From assembly GCF_000449425.2 (NCBI RefSeq), contig NZ_AVHW01000091.1, forward strand, positions 39,450 to 103,449: DNA of 64,000 nucleotides, written 5' to 3'. The number at the start of each line of letters is the position of its first letter. Position 1 is the first letter of the stretch. Origin of the DNA: Clostridioides difficile CD160 (GTDB lineage Bacteria > Bacillota > Clostridia > Peptostreptococcales > Peptostreptococcaceae). This document shows positions 1 to 8,483 of this stretch, piece after piece. The position numbers and the translations under genes were made by a program. The notes beneath the pieces are model-generated. The model worked only from the letters and a program-made list of their open reading frames with translations. It did not search any database and was not told the DNA's origin.

Positions 1-1
1 T

Positions 2-547
2 AAATTTTGTAAAGAATCTATAGAATCTTTTTGTCTAGGTAAGATTGACAACTTTGTTGAAATATTAAATGAAGGATTTGTTGAAAATCACCATTATGTG
101 CATTTAGATAAAATAATTAGTGTACCTAAGAAAAAGGTTAATTTAGTATATCAACAAGACACACATGGTTATCTTTTAAGAGATGATAATAATAATCTTA
201 TTCCTGCAAAAATAACTTCAGAACAATCTAAGTCTATATCAAATAAGATGGAGTTATTCTGTGCTGGTGAAGAAAAATGTTTAATTAATATATTACTAAA
301 GGCTGACCCATCATATATTTTAGATGTAGATAGTATAAAGGATAAGGACATTCTAAATTTAGGTTACGAGTCTATTGATAGATACAAAGAATACAATTTT
401 GACGATGATAAGATTTTAATATTTTTTATAAATAAAAAACGTTACTCATTAATTATGAAAAAAACAAATAATTCTAGTAATGATTTAAATACTAGAAATA
501 ATGATATAAAAAAATTATTTACTAATAATGCAGAAAATCTTAGCTAG
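2..547 (+). CDS. C-terminal part of an unrecognised protein, cut by the window edge
   Basis: The reading frame is open from base 2 to the stop at 545-547, so the GTG at 98 is very unlikely to be the start; the real gene begins upstream of the window. The visible part is about 181 residues, rich in Lys, Asn and Asp, with no signal peptide, membrane segment or catalytic motif that I recognise. It has two cysteines near the start of the visible part and two in the middle. It points away from the minus-strand genes that follow and is ended by the hairpin at 597-624. Function unknown. Confidence 0.7.
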   Translation, partial: KFCKESIESFCLGKIDNFVEILNEGFVENHHYVHLDKIISVPKKKVNLVYQQDTHGYLLRDDNNNLIPAKITSEQSKSISNKMELFCAGEEKCLINILLKADPSYILDVDSIKDKDILNLGYESIDRYKEYNFDDDKILIFFINKKRYSLIMKKTNNSSNDLNTRNNDIKKLFTNNAENLS

Positions 548-596
548 TATTATAATTTTAGCTTATATTGTTAATTAAATTAATAATAGTATACAA

Positions 597-624
597 AATG
601 GGAGTAGATAAATCTACTCCCATT
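597..624 (+). terminator. Hairpin terminator after the left-edge gene
   Basis: A 12-bp perfect stem (AATGGGAGTAGA / TCTACTCCCATT) with a 4-nt loop lies 50 bases after the stop codon at 547. The plus side is followed by an AT-rich but not pure T tract, while the minus side is followed by TTTT, so it may work better in the minus direction. Confidence 0.6.
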
Positions 625-972
625 CATTTATAATAAACAAATAAATCCATAAACCTATTGAGTGATTATAATTTTTAGATTGTGTTATCTTGCATTTTTA
701 AATTTAAGGTAACTTTCTATTCTAAACTTTAATCTCTACATCAATATCTTCAACTGTAACAACTTACAATTAAATCTTTAATAATCAAACTTTAGACTAT
801 CTATATTAAAACTCAAATTAGATTCAGGATTTATTTGGATATCACATTTATTTTATTAAATATTAATTAATTATTTTCTGCTTACAAACTTAGTCTTCCC
901 CTAATTCTATTATTAAATACTTTTAATTATTTTTCAATACAATATTAATTTTTAACAATATTTATTCTAAGT
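625..972. other. Gene-free AT-rich stretch
   Basis: No open frame of useful length is present. On the minus strand around 780-850 a 20-odd codon stretch reads like protein but is closed by stops on both sides, so it could be a decayed gene remnant. I see no convincing promoter or RNA structure here. Confidence 0.4.
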
Positions 973-2250
973 TTATTTTGTAAATCCAGATACTTTCCAC
1001 ACTCCTTTTTCATTTACAATATCAATATTGATATCAGAAAAACTTCCTCTTCCAGTGTCACCCATTATATCATTACCCCCAAATACCACATTATAACATC
1101 TTTTACCATTTTCTTTTAAATCCACATTTTCCATATATACAATTTTATCATTATCAATATAATTTGGTAAATTCATCTCAAACTTAGTATCATTAAAAAG
1201 CTTATGATTATCCAAATTAATAAAGAGAGTGCTTATCTTACTTTCTACATCCATAGTAGTTAATAAAACCTTTGTACTATTTTCTTTTATAGCCTTTATA
1301 TACATTTTTATCAAATCTTCATTGCTTAACTTTGATACATCTATATATAAAGAATTGGACTTATCTATACAATTATCTTCTATCCATGGACTTAAGTCTT
1401 CTTTTATTACTTCTTTAAAACTATGTCTTTTTAAGCTAATAGCGTTCCCTTCATGCCTTCCAGAATCAATATACGCCCCTACAATTTTTCCTTCATACCT
1501 TATTATTATACCTCTAGTACTTAATAGAGTATCTTCAAGTTCATCTGATAATGGTTCAATTAAATTGTATATCTCAGCAGTAATCTCTTTTGATTTTAAG
1601 TTTGAAAAGTCTAAACCTATATCTTTAGATAGCTCTATATTATATGCCCAGTATAACTTCTCTACTGTATCTTCTGATGAATACTTAAAATTATTTGGAA
1701 TTGTTTTTTGTTGAGATGATATTAGAAAACTTGGTGTCCAGTTATACTTTTTAAAAAGTTCATTTACATCATTAGGTACTTTCGAATATTGAGGTCTAAA
1801 TTCTTCAAGTGATGATATCAACCTAAAGAAATCATGTTCTACATTAAATTTTTCATTATTATATTCAATATTTCCGACATTATGTGTACTATCATATGAG
1901 TAACTTATGATTTTTTGTTCTCCATCACCATTATAGAAATTTATACTTTGACTTTTTAATATAACTTCATTCGTATTCTTATCTTTATCTTTATCTTTAT
2001 AATACGTTACACCATTTAAATCATTTAGTATCTCATCTATTAAATGTTTATCTAAAATTAAAATTGGCTTAGAATCATTTTCTTGACTAGTATTACTGTA
2101 AATTTCTATTTTTTTTGTATCTTTTAAATCTAAATATATTTTTTTATCATGTTTATCATTTATTAAATTGGGTTTTGTATTTAAATATAATATTACAAAA
2201 CTCAAAATAAGCATAGCTATGATAAATACTTTTGTTTTTATACCTTTCAA
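973..2250 (-). CDS. Membrane-anchored extracytoplasmic protein of unknown function
   Basis: The first ATG in frame (2265) contains the ribosome binding site itself (GGAGG at 2259-2263), so the start is better placed at the TTG at 2250, eight bases beyond it. The product is about 425 residues. Residues 5-25 form one hydrophobic segment that acts as a signal anchor; the rest is hydrophilic, Asn/Lys/Asp-rich and predicted outside the cell. The C-terminal region ends in a beta-rich stretch (GVWKVSGF) seen in NTF2-like or DUF4829-like lipoproteins, but this is only a resemblance. It is monocistronic between unrelated genes. Function unknown. Confidence 0.75.
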   Translation of the reverse strand: MKGIKTKVFIIAMLILSFVILYLNTKPNLINDKHDKKIYLDLKDTKKIEIYSNTSQENDSKPILILDKHLIDEILNDLNGVTYYKDKDKDKNTNEVILKSQSINFYNGDGEQKIISYSYDSTHNVGNIEYNNEKFNVEHDFFRLISSLEEFRPQYSKVPNDVNELFKKYNWTPSFLISSQQKTIPNNFKYSSEDTVEKLYWAYNIELSKDIGLDFSNLKSKEITAEIYNLIEPLSDELEDTLLSTRGIIIRYEGKIVGAYIDSGRHEGNAISLKRHSFKEVIKEDLSPWIEDNCIDKSNSLYIDVSKLSNEDLIKMYIKAIKENSTKVLLTTMDVESKISTLFINLDNHKLFNDTKFEMNLPNYIDNDKIVYMENVDLKENGKRCYNVVFGGNDIMGDTGRGSFSDINIDIVNEKGVWKVSGFTK

Positions 2251-2339
2251 ATTGTATACCTCCATTAAATATTTATTAGATGCAGACTATATCCTTAATA
2301 CCAAACCATAAATATTATAATACCTTAAATTATACAATA

Positions 2340-2374
2340 AAAAAGCCATAGTATATAGACAAACTATGGCTTTT
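2340..2374 (-). terminator. Rho-independent terminator of ptsI
   Basis: A 12-bp inverted repeat (AAAAGCCATAGT / ACTATGGCTTTT, 2341-2352 and 2363-2374) with a 10-nt loop is followed on the minus strand by a T-rich tail. It lies about 70 bases beyond the ptsI stop codon. Confidence 0.85.
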
Positions 2375-2446
2375 ACTCATTCATTAAATAATTTTCATTA
2401 TCTATAATCTACCTAAATAAGTATTTATGTAGATATAATTTAATAA

Positions 2447-4159
2447 TTACATATTAAAACTAGTTTCAATATATTTCTTTATTTCTTCAGCAGTACCCAT
2501 ATTAAGTACTTCATCAGCTAATTTTTTCATATCAGATTCTTTAACTGAAGTTATTAACTTTCTAGCAGGAAGTATTGATATTGGAGACATAGAGAACTCA
2601 TCTAATCCCATACCTAAAAGTATTGGTATCATTTTTTGGTCTCCAGCAGATTCTCCACACATACCTGCCCATTTACCTTCTTTATGTGCATTATCTATAA
2701 CTGTTTTTATAAGTCTTAAAACAGCTGGATTAAATTGATTATAAAGATAGCTTATTTTTTGATTCATTCTATCAACTGCACAAGTATATTGAATTAAGTC
2801 ATTAGTTCCTATAGAGAAGAAATCTACATGTTTAGCTAATACATCAGATATTACAGCAGCAGATGGTACTTCTATCATCATACCAATTTCTACATCTTTA
2901 GCATAAGCTACACCCTCAGAATCAAGTTCTGCTAAAACTTCTTTTACAACTTCTTTAGCTTGTAATAATTCTTCTAAAGATGAAATCATAGGGAACATGA
3001 TTCTTAGTTTTCCATGAACACTTGCTCTATATAAAGCTCTTAATTGAGTCTTAAATATATCTTTTCTATCTAAGCAAAGTCTTATTGCTCTATAACCTAA
3101 GAATGGATTCATTTCAGGTTCCATACTTAAATAACTTAATTCTTTATCTCCACCTATATCCAGTGTTCTTATAACTATAGGTTTCCCATCCATTCCTTCT
3201 AGTACAGCTTTGTAAGCTTCATATTGTATTTCTTCAGTTGGGAAAGAATCTCTATCCATGTATAAGAATTCTGTTCTATAAAGACCAACACCTTCTGCAT
3301 CATTCTTTATTAGACCTTCTATATCATTAGGAGTTCCTATATTACCAGCTAGTTCTACATGCTTACCATCTAAAGTTACAGATGCTTTTCCCTTTAATAA
3401 TTGTAATGCTTTTCTCTCTTCTTCATACTTAGCTTTTAACTCAGTATATTTATTTATAGTCTCTTCATCTGGATTAACGATTACTTCTCCAGTATCTCCA
3501 TTGAAGACTACAAAATCTCCATCCTTAACATTTGAAGTTATATCACTTAATCCAACGATTGCAGCTATCTCTAAAGTTCTAGACATGATAGCAGTATGAG
3601 AAGTTCTTCCACCTATATCAGTTAAAAATCCTAAAACCATTTTTTTATTCATAGTTGCTGTGTCTGATGGAGTTAAGTCATGTGCTATTAATACTACTTC
3701 TTCACTTAAAGCAGATAAATCAACAACTTTAATTCCTAATATATGTCTAAGTATTCTATTTGTAACATCTTTTATGTCCGCTGCTCTTTCTTTCATATAC
3801 TCATTGTCCATAGACTCGAACATGCTAACAAACATCTCTTTTATCTCATTTAAAGCATACTCTGCATTTACATTTTCAGTTTTAATCTTGTCTATTGCAG
3901 AACCAATTAACTCTGGGTCTTCTAAAACTAATAAATGTGCTTCAAATATTTCTGCCTCTTCTGCTCCTAATTCTTCAGAAGCCTTTTCCTTAACTTTTAC
4001 TAATTCTTCTTTAGAAACTGCAACTGCATTTTCTAATTTAGCAATTTCCGCTTCAACATTATCTATAGATTTTTTTTCAATTACTAATTCACTATGCTCA
4101 ACTACTAACGCTTTCCCTAAAGCAACACCAGGAGAAGCACCTATTCCTTTGTAAGCCAT
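2447..4159 (-). CDS. ptsI: PTS Enzyme I (phosphoenolpyruvate-protein phosphotransferase)
   Basis: Cytoplasmic Enzyme I takes phosphate from phosphoenolpyruvate and passes it to HPr, feeding all PTS sugar transporters. The length, 570 residues, is normal for the family. The order is complete: N-terminal HPr-binding domain, the phosphohistidine motif GGRTSHTA with the acceptor at His188, and the PEP-binding barrel with GTNDLIQY and the active-site cysteine in GMCGESAGD near residue 502. The start is an ATG preceded by AGGAGG. ptsH lies 258 bases upstream in the same direction. That spacing is unusual, because ptsHI normally overlap or nearly touch, and the gap contains a hairpin and repeats, so the two genes may be uncoupled. 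Confidence 0.97.
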   Translation of the reverse strand: MAYKGIGASPGVALGKALVVEHSELVIEKKSIDNVEAEIAKLENAVAVSKEELVKVKEKASEELGAEEAEIFEAHLLVLEDPELIGSAIDKIKTENVNAEYALNEIKEMFVSMFESMDNEYMKERAADIKDVTNRILRHILGIKVVDLSALSEEVVLIAHDLTPSDTATMNKKMVLGFLTDIGGRTSHTAIMSRTLEIAAIVGLSDITSNVKDGDFVVFNGDTGEVIVNPDEETINKYTELKAKYEEERKALQLLKGKASVTLDGKHVELAGNIGTPNDIEGLIKNDAEGVGLYRTEFLYMDRDSFPTEEIQYEAYKAVLEGMDGKPIVIRTLDIGGDKELSYLSMEPEMNPFLGYRAIRLCLDRKDIFKTQLRALYRASVHGKLRIMFPMISSLEELLQAKEVVKEVLAELDSEGVAYAKDVEIGMMIEVPSAAVISDVLAKHVDFFSIGTNDLIQYTCAVDRMNQKISYLYNQFNPAVLRLIKTVIDNAHKEGKWAGMCGESAGDQKMIPILLGMGLDEFSMSPISILPARKLITSVKESDMKKLADEVLNMGTAEEIKKYIETSFNM

Positions 4160-4185
4160 AACCCTACCTCCTAAAAAATATCTTC

Positions 4186-4255
4186 TGTATTTTCATACTA
4201 AATTTATGATTAAAAATATCTTATTTCATATTCTAAAATATTTGTATTTTCATAC
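4186..4255 (-). repeat. Direct repeat TGTATTTTCATAC in the ptsI leader
   Basis: The 13-mer TGTATTTTCATAC occurs at 4186-4198 and again at 4243-4255, 57 bases apart. Reading on the minus strand, each copy (GTATGAAAATACA) is followed by a similar AT-rich stretch ending near GATATTTTT. The copy nearer the gene runs directly into the ptsI ribosome binding site, so the leader looks partly duplicated. Confidence 0.6.
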
Positions 4256-4296
4256 CCAATTAACAATAGTCTTAATCTTCTGATTAAATAAACATG

Positions 4297-4375
4297 AAAG
4301 TAACAAAGAAATTAAATATCTACAAACGTTAATCTGTATATGTTTAATGCTTCTCTGTTACTTTTACTCTAAGTA
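4297..4375 (-). promoter_or_regulatory. Long-range hairpin between ptsH and ptsI
   Basis: AAAGTAACA (4298-4306) is complementary to TGTTACTTT (4366-4374), with further pairing inside the arms. The minus-strand transcript leaving ptsH would fold here before reaching ptsI. There is no good T-run after it, so it is either a weak terminator or attenuator, or a processing and stability element. This is inference from complementarity only. Confidence 0.45.
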
Positions 4376-4417
4376 ATGATTAGATTACAAATATTAAACT
4401 TAAAAAAATTATTATAT

Positions 4418-4678
4418 CTACTCTCCAAATCCACTTTCAACTAATTCAACCATTGCAGCTAAAGCTACTTCTTCATCGTCTCCATTTACAACTAACTTTA
4501 ATTCTTCTCCTTGAGCTAAACCTAAACTCATTATTCCCATTATTGATTTTGCATTTACAGTTTTGTCTTTTGCTACAACCTCTACTGTTGATTTGAATTC
4601 AGCTGCCTTCTTAACAAACATTCCTGCTGGTCTAGCATGTAATCCACTTGCATTTTTGATACTAACTATTTTTTCCAT
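4418..4678 (-). CDS. ptsH: PTS phosphocarrier protein HPr
   Basis: HPr relays phosphate from Enzyme I to the sugar-specific EIIA domains, and in Firmicutes its seryl-phosphorylated form is the CcpA corepressor. The 86-residue length is typical. His14 in SGLHARPAG is the catalytic phosphohistidine, and Ser45 in NAKSIMGIMSL is the HPr-kinase site, so both carbon-transport and catabolite-repression roles look intact. The start ATG follows AGGAGG at ideal spacing. It lies upstream of ptsI in the same direction. Confidence 0.97.
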   Translation of the reverse strand: MEKIVSIKNASGLHARPAGMFVKKAAEFKSTVEVVAKDKTVNAKSIMGIMSLGLAQGEELKLVVNGDDEEVALAAMVELVESGFGE

Positions 4679-4809
4679 TTTTTTAATCCTCCTATAGACT
4701 TTACATTTTATATTTTTTAAAATTGTTTTCCTGTTTTTTACTTTAATGGTACTTAGTGGTACTTTTTTGTCCTATGGTCATTTTTTGTTCCCACTAGTGC
4801 TACAAAAAT

Positions 4810-4815
4810 ATTATA
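4810..4815 (-). promoter_or_regulatory. Probable -10 box of the ptsH promoter
   Basis: The minus strand reads TATAAT here, about 130 bases upstream of ptsH, with only a weak -35 match. The following leader has a small palindrome (CACTAGTG) and two copies of AGTACCA separated by five bases, which may be regulatory. Confidence 0.5.
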
Positions 4816-4869
4816 CTACTAATATACACTTTTTTCGAGTATAATTACAAATTTTTTTTTGTTTTTTAT

Positions 4870-6081
4870 TTAACTTTGATTTTTTAAGTCTTTTATAATA
4901 CAATTTGTCAATAATTTTGTATTTTTGTTCTTTTTAATACTAATTTTAGGTCTAATTTCAAAATTAGAAGCTAAATTTTTATTAGAATCAATATTTGTAT
5001 TTACAACATCTAAAACTTTATTAAAATCATATAATTTTATTCTATTTATGCTATTTTCTTCAAGTTTTTTTTCATATATACAGTAAAATAAATCTTTATA
5101 TGAAAAATTCTTTGGTAATCCAAGCACTTCACCAAGCTTTGGTATTACACTTTCCATAATAGTTCTAAGTGAAGCATCTCTTTTTATGTTTAATAAATTA
5201 CAAATACACTGTACAGTTTCATTACTCATACTTCTAAACTTGTCAAAACAATATTCTTCATTATATTTATATTCTACATCAAAATAATACTTAATCCCAT
5301 TGCATCTTTCATATGCTTTCATAGTATCCAAGTAACCCAATCTAATGTTTTTTTCTACATTGTCTCTATCTTTATTAAGAGAACCTCCCAGATACTCCGA
5401 TGGTATTATAGTTTTTATATTTATATTCTGATGTTTATTTAGATTCATCTTTCCAAGAAAATCATCAATCAATCTAATCACAACAACATCTTCATACCCT
5501 TTGTCTTCTAAAAGTCCTATTGGCATATTGTCACAAAACATTCCATCAAGATATAATTTATCATCCATCATATTTGATTGAAAAATAGGCAAACTAGAAC
5601 TAGCAATTAAATAATCAATCAATCTCCCTTGTGGCATATCTTCAATATACAATGGGTGTGGATTAATCTTTTTATCCCACCATACTGTAACAAGTCCAAA
5701 GTCTTTTTTTGATTTTCGTATTATATCTTCATTTAATGTAGTTTCCATTAATTGTCTCATAGGGCTTATATCTATACCTTCATTTTTTCTAGCCTTATTT
5801 ATAAGTTCAATAAGTGCATTGATATTTTTAGTAGTGAAATCTACATTTTTAAATTTCTCATAGGTATCTTTATCAATATTCATAAAGTGAGTATAATCGT
5901 AGTTTAACCAAATATCTTCCATTACTTCAATATCATTTTGAATTATATATGCCCCATTTAAAGCACCAATTGATGTGCCAGTTACTCCTTGAAACTCTAT
6001 CCCAAGTTCTCTTAAAGCCTTATATGCACCTATTTGATAGGCTCCTTTTGTTCCTCCACCTTCTAAAACTAATCCTTTCAT
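4870..6081 (-). CDS. Patatin-like phospholipase
   Basis: This is a serine acyl hydrolase of the patatin/RssA type, expected to act on phospholipid or lysophospholipid acyl chains. All signature elements are visible near the start: the oxyanion loop LEGGGTKGAY (residues 6-15), the nucleophile elbow GTSIGA with Ser37, and the catalytic Asp in DGMFCDNMP around residue 185. The first 250 residues form the patatin domain. The C-terminal 150 residues are Lys/Asn-rich and unassigned. There is no signal peptide, so it is probably cytoplasmic or membrane-peripheral. At 403 residues it is longer than minimal bacterial patatins. It lies downstream of camA in the same direction, after a 230-base gap with a small hairpin. 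Confidence 0.88.
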   Translation of the reverse strand: MKGLVLEGGGTKGAYQIGAYKALRELGIEFQGVTGTSIGALNGAYIIQNDIEVMEDIWLNYDYTHFMNIDKDTYEKFKNVDFTTKNINALIELINKARKNEGIDISPMRQLMETTLNEDIIRKSKKDFGLVTVWWDKKINPHPLYIEDMPQGRLIDYLIASSSLPIFQSNMMDDKLYLDGMFCDNMPIGLLEDKGYEDVVVIRLIDDFLGKMNLNKHQNINIKTIIPSEYLGGSLNKDRDNVEKNIRLGYLDTMKAYERCNGIKYYFDVEYKYNEEYCFDKFRSMSNETVQCICNLLNIKRDASLRTIMESVIPKLGEVLGLPKNFSYKDLFYCIYEKKLEENSINRIKLYDFNKVLDVVNTNIDSNKNLASNFEIRPKISIKKNKNTKLLTNCIIKDLKNQS

Positions 6082-6311
6082 ATTATCACCTACTATATTA
6101 AAAACATTTCTGATTTCTATTTCTCAGCAAATATTAATTCAAAAAACTATTTTTAGTTATTGGAGAAAAATAAAATTGCACAAATTTATTTTTATTTTAT
6201 CAAAAAAACATTGAAAAGTATATATCTTTAATATTTTTTTATATGGTTAACTTTTTATTCAAAATTTAGATAAATAATTAACATTTCAATTTTTTTCATA
6301 TTTATGGATAC

Positions 6312-8045
6312 TTATATACCTAAAGAATCAATTATTAAGTTATCCATTTTTATCTGCAATCTTTCTACCTTTTCTTTATCTATAGATTTATTTAATAAAA
6401 TTGATATTATTTGCCTTGATAAACTCTCTATCTCTTCATAATTATTATCTCTAAAAATTCTTATCTTCATAACCTTATTAGGATAGTAATCATATATATT
6501 TTTACTCATTTTTTTAGCAGTTATTTTAAAGTATTTATCATAAATACTGGAATTTAAAATTCCAACTAGATATTCATATGAGAATTTATCTAAATACTCT
6601 TCTTTTATGAAAAAAGAATATACGTCTGCACTTGAAAAATTATTATCATAGTCTATGGCAAATCTATTTTCTTTGGATTTATAAGGATACATTATCTTTT
6701 TTCTTTCAAAGAAAAGCTTTTCTCTGCCCCATTGAAGTTCATACCATTTCCTTATTCCACTTTTACATTCTCTTCTGTTTTCTAGTTTTGATTTATATAT
6801 TCCTATAATCTCATCAAGTATCTTCTTATTTTTTTCTTCATCATCTATATCATTTGAGTATATTAACCTATAATCACTTTTATCTACTATATATTTATTT
6901 ATATTTTTACTTTTTATCCAATATTTTAAAAATTTATTATCCACAAGGTTCAATTTTACATCATCTTTACTCAAAATAAATGCTTTATCACAGCCTGTGA
7001 TTATTCCTTGAAAACTTATCGCTATATCTTCCAAACTATAGTTGCATTTTTCTTGTATCTTATTATAAAAAGCTTCATCATCCTTATTTACAAGTATCCA
7101 TTCATCAGATAATAAACTTTGATTTATATTAAAATAATTAAAGTTATTACTATTTAAAAGTTCTTCTAGCGTTTCAAATTTATTTATGCATATATCTTCA
7201 TTTTTTATTTTAAATACATCTATAGCTTTGTCTTTTGATTTTTTCTTATCGAAAGTAAGTATACAACTAGATACCCCTATATTTTTAAATATATTTGCAC
7301 CTAAAAAATCTACTATTTCTTTAACACTGACATTTGATTTAATATATTCTCTTAAATCTTTACCAGATAAACTTTCTAAAAAATATCTTGGAGTTATAAC
7401 GCTACCAGTTCCTCCTTGTTTCAAGATATCTATAATCTTTTTATAAAAACAAAAATACAAGTCAGCTTTATCTTTATAAACTTCACTGTATTTTTCTAGA
7501 AGAAATTTTTTATATTTCTTTTCAAGTTTTTTATGACCAATATATGGTGGATTACCAATTATGTAATCAAACTTATATCGCCAGTTCTTTTTTAGGCTAT
7601 CACAACAAAATAGATTAATCTTTATATCAGATTCCTCTAAGTCATTTACTGCCTTTTTGTTTATTAAGCTGTCTTTTAATATATTTATAGCTTTCTCATC
7701 AATATCAGCACCATATATACAATAATTTAATATATGACTATGTATATTATTAACAGTCCAATAATTTTCATCATATTTCTCTTTTAATTCATAGATATTT
7801 TCCTCAAATAAGTCATATAAAATATCGTATACTTCCAAAAGAAAATTTCCGCACCCACAAGAAATATCGAGTATCCGTGGATATGGATTTTTAATTATAT
7901 CGTGATTTTTTAAAGTTTTTTTTACAATATAATCGACAATGATTTTAGGAGTATAGTATATTCCACTTGCTTTTTTAGTATCTACATCTAAACTATTCTC
8001 ATACTCTTTAGATAGTAGAAAATTATCTTGAGATATATCATCCAT
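6312..8045 (-). CDS. camA: CamA, solitary N6-adenine DNA methyltransferase (CAAAAA)
   Basis: The product is a 577-residue gamma-type N6-adenine methyltransferase. Visible elements are the AdoMet motif DISCGCGNF (residues 60-68), the acidic loop GADIDEKAI (112-120), the catalytic NPPY at 165-168 and a long C-terminal target-recognition region of the TaqI/Eco57I class. Length, NPPY position and neighbours match CamA (CD2758 in strain 630), established as a conserved orphan enzyme that methylates the last A of CAAAAA and affects sporulation and colonisation. No restriction gene is nearby, consistent with a regulatory methylase. It is 39 bases downstream of the Rrf2 gene and probably cotranscribed with it and the GGDEF-EAL gene. 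Confidence 0.93.
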   Translation of the reverse strand: MDDISQDNFLLSKEYENSLDVDTKKASGIYYTPKIIVDYIVKKTLKNHDIIKNPYPRILDISCGCGNFLLEVYDILYDLFEENIYELKEKYDENYWTVNNIHSHILNYCIYGADIDEKAINILKDSLINKKAVNDLEESDIKINLFCCDSLKKNWRYKFDYIIGNPPYIGHKKLEKKYKKFLLEKYSEVYKDKADLYFCFYKKIIDILKQGGTGSVITPRYFLESLSGKDLREYIKSNVSVKEIVDFLGANIFKNIGVSSCILTFDKKKSKDKAIDVFKIKNEDICINKFETLEELLNSNNFNYFNINQSLLSDEWILVNKDDEAFYNKIQEKCNYSLEDIAISFQGIITGCDKAFILSKDDVKLNLVDNKFLKYWIKSKNINKYIVDKSDYRLIYSNDIDDEEKNKKILDEIIGIYKSKLENRRECKSGIRKWYELQWGREKLFFERKKIMYPYKSKENRFAIDYDNNFSSADVYSFFIKEEYLDKFSYEYLVGILNSSIYDKYFKITAKKMSKNIYDYYPNKVMKIRIFRDNNYEEIESLSRQIISILLNKSIDKEKVERLQIKMDNLIIDSLGI

Positions 8046-8084
8046 AGCTGAAAACCTCCAATTATTATCATAGCTGAAAATTTA

Positions 8085-8483
8085 TTATTCTAGTATTTGT
8101 CTTATAGATTTTCTTGATAAAAGTTTATAGATTTCTTTTTCTATTTCTAGTAACTCACGATTTACTTTGCAACCTTTTAAGCAATTACTGCAATTAGATA
8201 CATATCTCGTACATTTATTTATATATATTTTTCCATCAATTACTTCTACAATAGTCCTTAGACTTATTGTATCCAATGATACATTTAACATGTATTTCTT
8301 GCCATCTTCTTTATTAAAAGTAAGCACATTATTTGCACAAAGTTTTCTAAGAAGCTTATACAGTGTTAGTATTGGTATCTCTTCGCTTTTTAATATCGTT
8401 TTAACATCTATTGGATTATCTTCCCCATTATTAAATATAGCTCTTATAATTCTTATTGAATAATCTACATCTTCTGAAATCAT
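8085..8483 (-). CDS. Rrf2-family transcriptional regulator
   Basis: A 132-residue protein with the N-terminal winged helix of Rrf2 regulators (DYSIRIIRAIF near the start) and a cysteine-rich loop: C-x7-C-x2-C-x3-C within residues 92-106. In IscR, NsrR and RsrR this region binds an Fe-S cluster, so a redox- or NO-sensing role is possible here. That is inference, since spacing differs between family members. Its ATG overlaps the stop of the upstream GGDEF-EAL gene by four bases (ATGA), indicating translational coupling, and camA follows 39 bases later. Confidence 0.87.
   Translation of the reverse strand: MISEDVDYSIRIIRAIFNNGEDNPIDVKTILKSEEIPILTLYKLLRKLCANNVLTFNKEDGKKYMLNVSLDTISLRTIVEVIDGKIYINKCTRYVSNCSNCLKGCKVNRELLEIEKEIYKLLSRKSIRQILE

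Noticed and set aside
780..850. Minus-strand stretch that reads like protein
   Set aside because: Only about 20 codons between stops, with no start signal; kept as a possible remnant but not called.
3660..4154. 164-codon frame opposite ptsI
   Set aside because: Overlaps a highly conserved gene on the other strand and is Ser/Ala-rich in the way expected for reversed codons.
6312..8045. CamA as part of a restriction-modification system
   Set aside because: No endonuclease or specificity gene lies next to it, and its length, motif positions and neighbours match the known orphan enzyme.
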